Translations under genes and position numbers: made by a program | Virus record (IMG/VR): IMGVR_UViG_3300036774_000098 | Span: 1 to 63,009 of that record | From: a virus | DNA length: 63,009 nt | Reading direction: 5' to 3' (one strand) | In this document: positions 41,396 through 47,732 of the stretch, piece after piece | Numbering within the stretch: position 1 is the stretch's first letter | Layout of the letters: the number at the start of each line of letters is the position of its first letter | The notes under the pieces: generated by a model | What the model was told of the DNA's origin: nothing | Seen by the model: only the letters and a program-made list of their open reading frames with translations | Database searches by the model: none

Positions 41396-41846
41396 CTTCA
41401 AATCTCCTGGTGACTCTCCCATCTACTCCCTTCTTCCACTTACTGTTTTTCCCCGTGGCCCACGTGCTGGGCTTCTTGTCTTTCCGCGGCTCCAGCCCGG
41501 CGACGGCCCGCGCCAGCCGCTCGGTCTTCGCCTTGATCTTAACCTCGAGCTTGCTCTTCGGCTTGTGGCAACAGTCCAGGCCAAGCCTCATGACGTCCTT
41601 GGCGGTGATCGGAGGCCGCTCGTTGGGGTGCATGGCGTTGAACACCTCCGGGTGGATGTGATCGTACTGGGCCTTCTTCGTGCCCAGTACCTCGCCACAC
41701 CCCTCACAGCGCATGAACAGGAGGTCTCCATCCGGGCGACGCTTGGTCCGCGTCTGATCGTAGACACGTTTGAAGACCTCCTTCTGGACCTTATCCGGGA
41801 TCTCAACGCGAGGCCTTTCCGGTGTAAAGAATCCAGCCTTGACCAT
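41388..41846 (-). CDS. HNH endonuclease-like protein
   Basis: 152 residues. FMRCEGCGEVLGTKKAQYDH, IHPEVF, then RLGLDCCHKPKSKLEVKIKA give the CxxC...DH...N...CxxCHxxK layout of phage HNH nucleases. The gene belongs to a tightly overlapped operon, so it may serve recombination, packaging or homing. Distance from terL argues against the usual HNH-terminase pairing. Confidence 0.78.
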   Translation of the reverse strand: MVKAGFFTPERPRVEIPDKVQKEVFKRVYDQTRTKRRPDGDLLFMRCEGCGEVLGTKKAQYDHIHPEVFNAMHPNERPPITAKDVMRLGLDCCHKPKSKLEVKIKAKTERLARAVAGLEPRKDKKPSTWATGKNSKWKKGVDGRVTRRFEDE

Positions 41847-42097
41847 TAGTTCGCCCTTGAGACTTCATTGACTCTAAGCTGCACTTCGTCTCCCAGGATG
41901 TGGGCTGCCAGGAAGCTGGCGACGAATGCAGCCCTGTCGTCAGGGTTGACATTGCCTCCGACGATGAAGTGGTTGCCTCCGTCGCTGGCGTCCCCCGCCA
42001 TGATCAAGCAAATCGAATACTTACCGCTGTCGATGCTCTGGAGGACGCTGGCGACGCGATCGAAGTCGCGGTTCATCTCTTCAAGTTTCTCGTCCAT
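41846..42097 (-). CDS. Small hypothetical protein
   Basis: 83 residues from ATG 42097, which shares bases with the upstream stop (TAATG) and has GGAAGGGAC upstream. Sequence includes SICLIMAGDASDGGNHFIVG and FVASFLAAHILGDEVQL, an alpha/beta pattern. Related small proteins of unknown role are frequent in phage early regions. Confidence 0.6.
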   Translation of the reverse strand: MDEKLEEMNRDFDRVASVLQSIDSGKYSICLIMAGDASDGGNHFIVGGNVNPDDRAAFVASFLAAHILGDEVQLRVNEVSRAN

Positions 42098-42465
42098 TAA
42101 AAGTGTCCCTTCCGGTTGTTGGCGTTCTGGGTGCGCCAGATTTCGATGACGTTCTCGGCGGCCTTGAGTCTCAATCGGGCGGCTCCGAGTTCCCCCGCCG
42201 CCCTGGCCGCCTTCTTCAGGGCGTCGCCGTATTCCTTGGACGCCCTGGCCTTCCATTTGATCTTGTCGATGGGCATCTTCTGATACCCCTCGGAGATGGC
42301 GTCGGCGAGCTGAGCCTCAACGGCCGGCACCATGGCTTCGAACAGGTTGGCGTTATGGATCAGCCGGGCGATCTCGCTCATGCCTCCATCTGGATGCTCA
42401 AGGGTGAGATCATTGTACGTATTTATAGCGAGTTCCATATCCCGTTCGGAGATCAGGTCCGCCAT
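42097..42465 (-). CDS. Helical hypothetical protein
   Basis: 122 residues, mostly helix, acidic at the N-terminus and basic at the C-terminus (GAARLRLKAAENVIEIWRTQ). The stop and start are fused to both neighbours by 1-base to 4-base overlaps, so it is translated as part of the chain from 42894 to 40662. No family recognised. Confidence 0.6.
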   Translation of the reverse strand: MADLISERDMELAINTYNDLTLEHPDGGMSEIARLIHNANLFEAMVPAVEAQLADAISEGYQKMPIDKIKWKARASKEYGDALKKAARAAGELGAARLRLKAAENVIEIWRTQNANNRKGHF

Positions 42466-42713
42466 CAGCAGTCCTCCAGGACGCCGATCCCGTTGTCAGG
42501 CCGGTCGTGCAACTCGTGGAAGTCTTTGACGACCTTCCACTCCTCGGCGGTCACCGTCTCCGGGGAGAGCATGGCCTGCAGGGAGAGGATGGTAAGGCAC
42601 TCGCTCTCGCCAACGCCGTTATCATTCAGAGCCCAGCGCTTGGTCGCCGGTATCTTCTTGTAGCGGAGGACGGCGATGATCGCCGAGTCGAACCCGTTGA
42701 TCTTATTCGCCAT
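42465..42713 (-). CDS. Small hypothetical protein
   Basis: 82 residues from ATG 42713, with GGGGAGG upstream. It starts inside the end of the previous gene. Sequence FDSAIIAVLRYKKIPATKRW, then EECLTILS-like and EWKVVKDFHELHDRPDNGI. Unknown function. Confidence 0.6.
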   Translation of the reverse strand: MANKINGFDSAIIAVLRYKKIPATKRWALNDNGVGESECLTILSLQAMLSPETVTAEEWKVVKDFHELHDRPDNGIGVLEDC

Positions 42714-42894
42714 CTTCATCCTCCCCAAGCTCTTCGCGGTAGAACTCTTTCGTGGCCTCGTGGTACTGCTCCCAGTTGTCGACGCCACCGGCAACCAGGG
42801 CCTTGAGCAGTTTCTGGTCAGTCTCGAGCTGCTTCAGGTATCCCTCGGTCACCAGCACCAGGGCGACCTGGGTTTCACATTTGGTTTCAGTCAT
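42703..42894 (-). CDS. Small hypothetical protein
   Basis: 63 residues with AAAGGAGGATG upstream of the ATG. Contains a helical middle (LKQLETDQKLLKALVAGG) and an acidic end (REELGEDEDGE). First gene after the intercistronic hairpin at 42914. Unknown function. Confidence 0.6.
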   Translation of the reverse strand: MTETKCETQVALVLVTEGYLKQLETDQKLLKALVAGGVDNWEQYHEATKEFYREELGEDEDGE

Positions 42895-42913
42895 GTCATC
42901 CTCCTTTAAAGGA

Positions 42914-42933
42914 GATGGAGCCGAAGCTCCATC
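42914..42933 (-). other. UUCG intercistronic hairpin
   Basis: GATGGAGC and GCTCCATC form a perfect 8-bp stem around TTCG on the minus strand, between the SSB-like gene and the gene at 42894. There is no T-run, so it may set messenger stability or partial termination rather than end transcription. Confidence 0.7.
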
Positions 42934-42945
42934 TAAGTCATTGTT

Positions 42946-43662
42946 TCAAAACGGGATTTCGTCGTCTAGGTCTTTGTCGAAATGCCCTTGGCCTTCCGGG
43001 ATTGCATCATGAGGGGGAGGGTTGCGCTCGTCATAACCACCGCGCGGGGGCTCCCCATTGCTGCGGCGCCCATCATCACCATCGCGGCCCTGTGCGCGGC
43101 CATCTCTTCCGCCGCGCTCATCCTCGAAAGGGCGCTGTCCTTCGTTGGACCGCCTCCTGTCGTCTTCGTCGCGCGCCCGGCGATCGTCTTCGTCCCTTTC
43201 GCGCCGGTTGTCGTAGCGCTCCGCATCCCTTCCCGAACCACGCCGATCATCATCGCGACCATCGCGATAACCGCCGCCGCGATTGCCGCTGCGGTCCCCA
43301 TCATCGCGAGGTCTGTTCCTGTCATGGTCATCACGCCTTCCTCCACTGTCATTGCAAGGGTCTCCCAGGGCAAAGCGGATCACGGGGCTCTTGTCTCCGC
43401 CGCCGCGCTGATACCAACCGGAGATCCAGAAGTCCTCGCCATTGATGTTGATCTTGCCGTTCAGGTCCGGGGACTTCTCGTTTCGCTTATCGCGCTCGTC
43501 GACTTCCCAGAAGGCTCCCTTGTTGGTGTTGTCGTACTCCTGATTGCCTCGGCCGCGCCCGCCGCCAGACCCGCCGCGACCGCCCCCAGAGCGGCCGTAA
43601 CCACCACCGCCACCACCCCGATTGCCACCATAATTTCCTCCGCCTCTGTTACCGTATGCCAT
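42946..43662 (-). CDS. SSB-like single-strand DNA-binding protein with RGG head and DDEIPF tip
   Basis: 238 residues from ATG 43662 (AAGGAGG upstream). Residues 1-42 are Gly/Arg-rich (GGNYGGNRGGGGGGYGRSGG). Residues 43-110 hold a short beta domain (NTNKGAFWEVDERDKRNEKS, INGEDFWISGWYQRGGG) like small phage OB-type proteins. An Arg/Asp-rich linker of about 100 residues follows, and the protein ends DLDDEIPF, the SSB tip through which bacterial SSB recruits partner proteins. So a phage SSB analogue that docks host SSB partners is likely. Precedes nothing resembling a polymerase. Confidence 0.72.
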   Translation of the reverse strand: MAYGNRGGGNYGGNRGGGGGGYGRSGGGRGGSGGGRGRGNQEYDNTNKGAFWEVDERDKRNEKSPDLNGKININGEDFWISGWYQRGGGDKSPVIRFALGDPCNDSGGRRDDHDRNRPRDDGDRSGNRGGGYRDGRDDDRRGSGRDAERYDNRRERDEDDRRARDEDDRRRSNEGQRPFEDERGGRDGRAQGRDGDDGRRSNGEPPRGGYDERNPPPHDAIPEGQGHFDKDLDDEIPF

Positions 43663-43672
43663 GTAGGCCTCC

Positions 43673-44482
43673 TTACCACGCCTTCTCAATGCGTTTCATG
43701 ATTTCGTCAGCTTCACGCAGAGCGAGGAAACAATCCTCATCCTGCTTATTCCTCGGGAACATTCTCATGCTGTAGCTCCCGGTTACCTTGTCGAGATGGA
43801 TCAGCCCTCCCCAGGGATAAGCTTCACCATCTTCTTCCTCCAGGGCGATCCGATAGGCCGCGATCTGGATGGCCATGTCCGGGTACAGCCCGGAACTCGT
43901 CTTGATGTCGTAGACGCCCTTCCTGCCATTGATCCTGGCCGTCAGGTCCGTCGTCCCGCAGTACAACCACCGCTCGGAGAACAGGACGCGCTCCGAAGAG
44001 ATGACCTCGACGTCGTTGTCCTTCCACCATTTGTGGAAAGCGGCGACGCCATTATCGTACTGAGCCCGCTCCTGCGACGTCAGGATCTTCTTCGGCGGGG
44101 CAGGGCTCTTATCGCCCTTGAAGAAAGCCTCTGCGTAGGAGTGGACCAGCTTGCCGACGTCCGCCGCTCCCTTGGCCTTCTTGGCGTAGGCCTTCCGGGC
44201 GTCGTTGGCGATCTCATTGACCTCGGCGACCGAGAATGTGATCTGCTCTTCAGGGTTGGTCTCGTCATATCCAGCCAGCAGACTGGCCTTGAAATACTCG
44301 GCGGCCATGTTCGCCGCCCAAGGGATCAGCCCTTCCTTGGAGAGCCGCTTCAGTATTGAAGTCACCCCGGCGATCATCAGCGCCGAGCCATCAGCACATC
44401 GCATCTCCTCGCATGTGTAGACGTGGCGTCTCCCATCGAACTTGATCGTCAGCCTACCGCCATACAGCTTATGTTCCGACAT
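43673..44482 (-). CDS. PD-(D/E)XK exonuclease (RecB/Cas4-like)
   Basis: 269 residues from ATG 44482 (AAAGGAGAAAGG upstream). The nuclease signature is complete: VGKLVHSYAEAFF (H114), CGTTDLTARING (D179), GVYDIKTSSG (D192 and K194) and MAIQIAAYRIAL (Q206...Y210). Family members degrade DNA ends for phage recombination or repair. The adjacent SSB-like gene supports a recombination pair, though no RecT/Bet annealase is seen. First gene behind the promoter at 44511. Confidence 0.88.
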   Translation of the reverse strand: MSEHKLYGGRLTIKFDGRRHVYTCEEMRCADGSALMIAGVTSILKRLSKEGLIPWAANMAAEYFKASLLAGYDETNPEEQITFSVAEVNEIANDARKAYAKKAKGAADVGKLVHSYAEAFFKGDKSPAPPKKILTSQERAQYDNGVAAFHKWWKDNDVEVISSERVLFSERWLYCGTTDLTARINGRKGVYDIKTSSGLYPDMAIQIAAYRIALEEEDGEAYPWGGLIHLDKVTGSYSMRMFPRNKQDEDCFLALREADEIMKRIEKAW

Positions 44483-44510
44483 TCGTTGACCTTTCTCCTT
44501 TGGAAGACCT

Positions 44511-44539
44511 CTTATAACAGGATACGGAACATGTGTCAA
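44511..44539 (-). promoter_or_regulatory. Sigma70-type promoter of the exonuclease/SSB operon
   Basis: On the minus strand TTGACA (44539-44534) is followed after 17 bases by TATAAG (44516-44511). The start codon at 44482 and its ribosome site follow closely. Confidence 0.82.
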
Positions 44540-44550
44540 TCATTAAAATG

Positions 44551-44579
44551 TTGACACGGTTTGGCCATCTTGATAAAGA
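44551..44579 (+). promoter_or_regulatory. Divergent promoter for the outer-membrane protein gene
   Basis: TTGACA (44551-44556), 17 bases, TAAAGA (44574-44579). Its -35 and that of the leftward promoter form the inverted repeat GTGTCAA...TTGACAC with a 10-base centre, so one regulator could act on both. Confidence 0.65.
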
Positions 44580-44631
44580 TGTGGGGCAAATACACAACTG
44601 TGTAACTGAAATGCAACATAGGGAACACCAA

Positions 44632-45243
44632 ATGAAGAAGCTTCTCGCCCTCGCAGTTCTGGGCGCTCTGTCTACCTCTGCGGCGGCTGCTGATCTTGGC
44701 GGCTCCATGAAAGATACTTACGAATCTGCGGTGGCTCCGTGCGGCTCTAAGACCTGGACTGGCTTCACTTTGTCGGTCGGCATCCGCGCCGACATGATGG
44801 ACATCGGGCAGACGTCCATAGCCAATGGAGCCGACTTGTCTGCCAGCGTTCGCGACCTCGGCGTCGAAGGCCATCTGGCTGCAGACTACCAGTTCGCTAA
44901 CTCTCCTCTCGTACTTGGCGGATTCGGATCAATCGGCTATAATGGCGCCTCGACGGTGATCGACGAGAGCCTGGGCGTCATCGGCGGCGTGGCTATCGGA
45001 AACGTTCTGCCTTACGCATTGATCAGCGCCGAATTCATGGACACCAAGTGGTCTGATTTTGCTGGTGGAACCAGCTCGTTTGGCATCACGAGCTCTGGCT
45101 ACGGTGTCGGTGGCGGCGTCAAATTCCGCATCACCAACCATCTGGTCGCCGGTGTCGAGTACAAGCGCATCTACTGGGGCAGCGTTGAAGGCATCGACAT
45201 TAAGGAAGATCGCATCGCGGCAAGGGTTGGCTATCAGTTCTGA
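44632..45243 (+). CDS. Outer-membrane beta-barrel protein (Omp25/porin-like)
   Basis: 203 residues. MKKLLALAVLGALSTSAAAA is a signal peptide. The mature part has alternating beta strands (LSVGIRADMMDIGQTS, PLVLGGFGSIGYNG, HLVAGVEYKRIYWGS) and ends in ARVGYQF, the aromatic C-terminus read by the BAM machinery. This is the 8-strand barrel class of alphaproteobacterial Omp25/Omp31. As a phage gene it probably alters the host surface, for example blocking re-infection, as proposed for lambda Lom. Own promoter and terminator make it a one-gene unit. Confidence 0.8.
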   Translation: MKKLLALAVLGALSTSAAAADLGGSMKDTYESAVAPCGSKTWTGFTLSVGIRADMMDIGQTSIANGADLSASVRDLGVEGHLAADYQFANSPLVLGGFGSIGYNGASTVIDESLGVIGGVAIGNVLPYALISAEFMDTKWSDFAGGTSSFGITSSGYGVGGGVKFRITNHLVAGVEYKRIYWGSVEGIDIKEDRIAARVGYQF

Positions 45244-45283
45244 ATGTGCTAGACTCTAAAAGCTAAAGCAAAAGACAGACTGT

Positions 45284-45312
45284 GCCGGGCGTCAAAAGCG
45301 TCCGGCTTTTTT
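45284..45312 (+). terminator. Terminator after the outer-membrane protein gene
   Basis: GCCGGGCG pairs with CGTCCGGC (8 bp with one G-T) around TCAAAAG, followed by TTTTTT. Confidence 0.9.
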
Positions 45313-45330
45313 ATGCCACAAGGAGAAGAC

Positions 45331-45993
45331 ATGTTCGTCTGGGACAGACACACCGTTCAGATCGCCGTCGTGCTGGCTAAGGCCGGCTACTCCTCTCAAG
45401 AGACGGCGACCATCCTCGGGATCAGCCGGAGCGCCGTGCTCGGGCGCTCGAACAGGAAGCGGGAGTTCCAGTTCAAGACGCCGTGCCGCGGCGTGCAGCT
45501 CGCCGAGGAAGCCAGGGCCATTCGACTTGAGGCCGCCAGGGAGCTGATCAAGGACGTCATCCCACCTGCCGAGCCCCACCAGCCTATCGAGTTCGTCTCG
45601 AAGAAGACCAGGGAGCGCATCGCCGCCTTCAAGGCCAGGAAGAATCCGAAGGTCATTATCCGCCGTGATCCGCTGACCGAAAAGCCTCTCACCGAGGAGG
45701 AGAAGCGGCTCCTCTTCACTGTCGAAGGAGGGAACCCAAACTCCGTCAAGTTCCTTGACCTGAAGGAAAAGCATTGCAGATGGATCGTGTCGGAGGTAGA
45801 CGGCATCGACACAGTTTTCTGTGGGAACAAGCACATAGAGGGATCACAATATTGCGAGCACCATCGGGTAAGAAGCATAAGACAGCACCAGCCAAAGCGC
45901 CTCAACTACAAAAAGGTCCTGCTGCTGGATCAAAATATCGTGCACGTGGCTCCTACGATGGAGAAGAATACTTCAGCTCTCAAAAAGAGCTGA
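45331..45993 (+). CDS. GcrA-like cell-cycle transcription regulator
   Basis: 220 residues from ATG 45331, since AAGGAG lies between it and an ATG 18 bases upstream. FVWDRHTVQIAVVLAKAGYS, SQETATILGISRSAVLGRSN is the N-terminal helix-turn-helix of GcrA. The C-terminus has the conserved cysteine cluster: KHCRWIVSE (C149), FCGNKH (C164) and SQYCEHH (C175). In Caulobacter-type bacteria GcrA binds sigma70 and GANTC-methylated promoters. A phage copy could redirect host RNA polymerase to phage or cell-cycle genes. The central linker is longer than in host GcrA. Confidence 0.82.
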   Translation: MFVWDRHTVQIAVVLAKAGYSSQETATILGISRSAVLGRSNRKREFQFKTPCRGVQLAEEARAIRLEAARELIKDVIPPAEPHQPIEFVSKKTRERIAAFKARKNPKVIIRRDPLTEKPLTEEEKRLLFTVEGGNPNSVKFLDLKEKHCRWIVSEVDGIDTVFCGNKHIEGSQYCEHHRVRSIRQHQPKRLNYKKVLLLDQNIVHVAPTMEKNTSALKKS

Positions 45994-46247
45994 AGCGTTT
46001 CAAGCAGCTCCAGCTCCTGGAGAAGCTAGGCGAGATCAAGGACCTCAAGCGGCAGGTCCGGCACAAGCTGGTGGTCAACGGAGTCCTGATCGCCACCTAC
46101 GTCTCTGACGCCGAGTATGTCGAGGTCGCCACCGGCCGGAAGATCGTCGAGGACACTAAGTCCCCAATGACAAAAAAGCTGGCGCCATACAGGATGAAGC
46201 GCCAGCTCATGCTTGCCTTGTTCGGAATCAAGATCCTGGAGACTTAG
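45852..46247 (+). CDS. DUF1064 family protein (restriction-endonuclease-like fold)
   Basis: YDGEEYFSSQKELKRFKQLQ, LLEKLGEIKDLKRQVRHKLV, YVSDAEYVEVATGRKIVEDT and YRMKRQLMLALFG follow the DUF1064 pattern, a phage family predicted to have a PD-(D/E)XK-type nuclease fold. The start is uncertain: the frame runs back into the GcrA gene, and a TTG at 45852 with AGAGGGAT upstream is my choice (131 residues). An ATG at 45774 is the alternative. The overlap with GcrA is thus at least 142 bases. Confidence 0.75.
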   Translation: MRAPSGKKHKTAPAKAPQLQKGPAAGSKYRARGSYDGEEYFSSQKELKRFKQLQLLEKLGEIKDLKRQVRHKLVVNGVLIATYVSDAEYVEVATGRKIVEDTKSPMTKKLAPYRMKRQLMLALFGIKILET

Positions 46248-46339
46248 TCCTGGACACCGTCGTCGTTCGGATCGGTCGGGACGTGGATCTCTCCAGGGTC
46301 TCGCCGCTCCGGTTCGTCAGGCTGATCGTCATCGCACAT
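46244..46339 (-). CDS. 31-residue acidic peptide
   Basis: Encodes MCDDDQPDEPERRDPGEIHV plus 11 more residues, highly acidic. ATG shares bases with the upstream stop (TGATG). Fourth and last of a chain of tiny genes. The stop overlaps the end of the convergent DUF1064 gene. Confidence 0.45.
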   Translation of the reverse strand: MCDDDQPDEPERRDPGEIHVPTDPNDDGVQD

Positions 46340-46461
46340 CAGATGACGTCTCCCTGCTCTCCAGGCTGGTCCCAGGGGTCTCCCGCTGGCTCCTGCGGCT
46401 GGCCCGTGGTATCGATCGGGCCGTCGTCCACTTCCGTGGGCATCTCGTCAGGTCCACACAT
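46339..46461 (-). CDS. 40-residue acidic proline-rich peptide
   Basis: MCGPDEMPTEVDDGPIDTTG and 20 further residues. Coupled on both sides by TGATG overlaps, preceded by GAGGAGACG inside the previous gene, which is a good ribosome site. No family. Confidence 0.5.
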   Translation of the reverse strand: MCGPDEMPTEVDDGPIDTTGQPQEPAGDPWDQPGEQGDVI

Positions 46462-46595
46462 CACTTCGTCTCCTCGTTGTGGTCCTCGCAGGGGCAGGGC
46501 TCGTAACCAGACCCGACTTCAGGATCAGGCTCATAGACGCCGGTCCCTTCACATGTCGGGCACACCGGCTCTTCAGTCGGGGTTCCGTCACTCAT
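46461..46595 (-). CDS. 44-residue acidic protein with four cysteines
   Basis: EPVCPTCEGTGVYEPDPEVG and YEPCPCEDHNEETK give C-x2-C and C-x-C pairs, the first with the CPxCxGTG look of DnaJ-type zinc motifs. Overlaps the previous gene by 8 bases. Could bind zinc. Function unknown. Confidence 0.5.
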   Translation of the reverse strand: MSDGTPTEEPVCPTCEGTGVYEPDPEVGSGYEPCPCEDHNEETK

Positions 46596-46749
46596 GGGTC
46601 ACGTGTCCTTCCGGCGTCACCGGCACATGCACGTTCGGCTGAGGGCCTGGGCCGTACTCGATGGGGATGATCCCGGTGGAGTCAGGAGCCGTCTCGGCGC
46701 GCTCTGAGAGCTCCCGGTACTCTTCCTGCATCTGTTCATTGTCACTCAT
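46588..46749 (-). CDS. 53-residue hypothetical protein
   Basis: ATG 46749 with GGAGGACGAAT upstream. Helical acidic start (SDNEQMQEEYRELSERAET), then Pro/Val-rich end. Leads the chain of four tiny coupled genes below the nitrilase gene. Confidence 0.5.
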   Translation of the reverse strand: MSDNEQMQEEYRELSERAETAPDSTGIIPIEYGPGPQPNVHVPVTPEGHVTHE

Positions 46750-46761
46750 ATTCGTCCTCCT

Positions 46762-47559
46762 TCAGACGTCCACATCAACCTTCAGGATGAAGGCTGAAGC
46801 TCCTCGGCCCTTCTTCAAGGGTCCGATCTCCGAGAGGCATACGCCGTCCTTGTACAGGGCGGCTCCTCCCACATTCTCCTCGACGCGGTAGCCGACCGTC
46901 TGCATGCCGACGGAGCCGACGCATGCGAAGTAGCAACCCATCTCCTTCGACCGTAGCTTGGCGTGGTTGAATATCCACTTATGCCCGTCGACGGTCTTCT
47001 CGTTTCCCTCGAACGTGCACATCGAAGGCATGAACACAAGCTCCACGCCGTCGGCCTTCAGCTCCTTGAACTCCTCCGCCTTGGCCGTGTCATGGCAGAT
47101 CGCGATGGCGCAGGTGACGCCCATGAACTTGAAGACGTCGAGCTTCTCTCCAGGCTTGAGATACCAGCCCATCCGATCCGTCTCCTCGTCGGTGAGCGAC
47201 ATCTTGTCCTGGACCGCTAGGACGCCGTCCTCGTCGATGAAGTGCGCCCGGTTGACGTAGCCGTCTTTCGTCAGCACCGGCCAGCTCCCTGGCAGGATCG
47301 CTATCTCGTAGCGCCTGACGAGCCCACAGACCTTCTCGGCAAAGTTCATCTCTTTGATCTCATGGGCCATCCAGCCGATCTCATCGGTCGGCTTCAGATC
47401 GTTAGGAGCGTAGTCGAGCACCTGCATGGCCCAGTACTCTGGCAGCACCAGGACGCTACAGTCCCGACTGTCGAAGGCGAGCCGTTCCAGCCGGGCAAGA
47501 AGTCCGGCGCAGTTCGTTATGGGTTTTCCCATATTCGCCGCAGCAAGTGCTATTCTCAT
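46762..47559 (-). CDS. Carbon-nitrogen hydrolase (nitrilase superfamily)
   Basis: 265 residues, normal length. The catalytic triad is in place: E41 in LVLPEYWAMQ, K119 in VQDKMSLTDEE and C155 in AIAICHDTAK. The first strand IALAAANMGKP is the usual entry. These enzymes cleave amides or nitriles, for example glutamine amide for NAD synthesis or N-carbamoyl compounds. The substrate cannot be told from sequence. It is translated with the RNA ligase through a 58-residue gene by overlapping start and stop codons, which hints at a link to nucleotide or NAD metabolism. Confidence 0.88.
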   Translation of the reverse strand: MRIALAAANMGKPITNCAGLLARLERLAFDSRDCSVLVLPEYWAMQVLDYAPNDLKPTDEIGWMAHEIKEMNFAEKVCGLVRRYEIAILPGSWPVLTKDGYVNRAHFIDEDGVLAVQDKMSLTDEETDRMGWYLKPGEKLDVFKFMGVTCAIAICHDTAKAEEFKELKADGVELVFMPSMCTFEGNEKTVDGHKWIFNHAKLRSKEMGCYFACVGSVGMQTVGYRVEENVGGAALYKDGVCLSEIGPLKKGRGASAFILKVDVDV

Positions 47560-47732
47560 TGTTCCTTGTCTTTCATTTTCAGAATGAAGTCTTCAGGAGG
47601 AACGCGCACTATGTTGAATTTACCCATCGCAGCATCCACAGTTATGACCTGAACAGTCATCCCATATATCAGCAGGTCCTCGATCATCTTGGCCTTTGGG
47701 TATATCAGGTCCCCTTCGTCTTCCTCCTCCAT
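47556..47732 (-). CDS. 58-residue hypothetical protein
   Basis: MEEEDEGDLIYPKAKMIEDL, then VQVITVDAAMGKFNIVRVPP and a Lys-rich end. Coupled to the RNA ligase gene upstream (TGATG) and to the nitrilase gene downstream (ATGA). No family recognised. Confidence 0.6.
   Translation of the reverse strand: MEEEDEGDLIYPKAKMIEDLLIYGMTVQVITVDAAMGKFNIVRVPPEDFILKMKDKEQ

Noticed and set aside
46213-46642. Plus-strand frames of 97 and 119 codons
   Set aside because: They lie opposite four coupled tiny minus-strand genes with better start signals, and their composition is Arg/Ser/Pro-rich noise.
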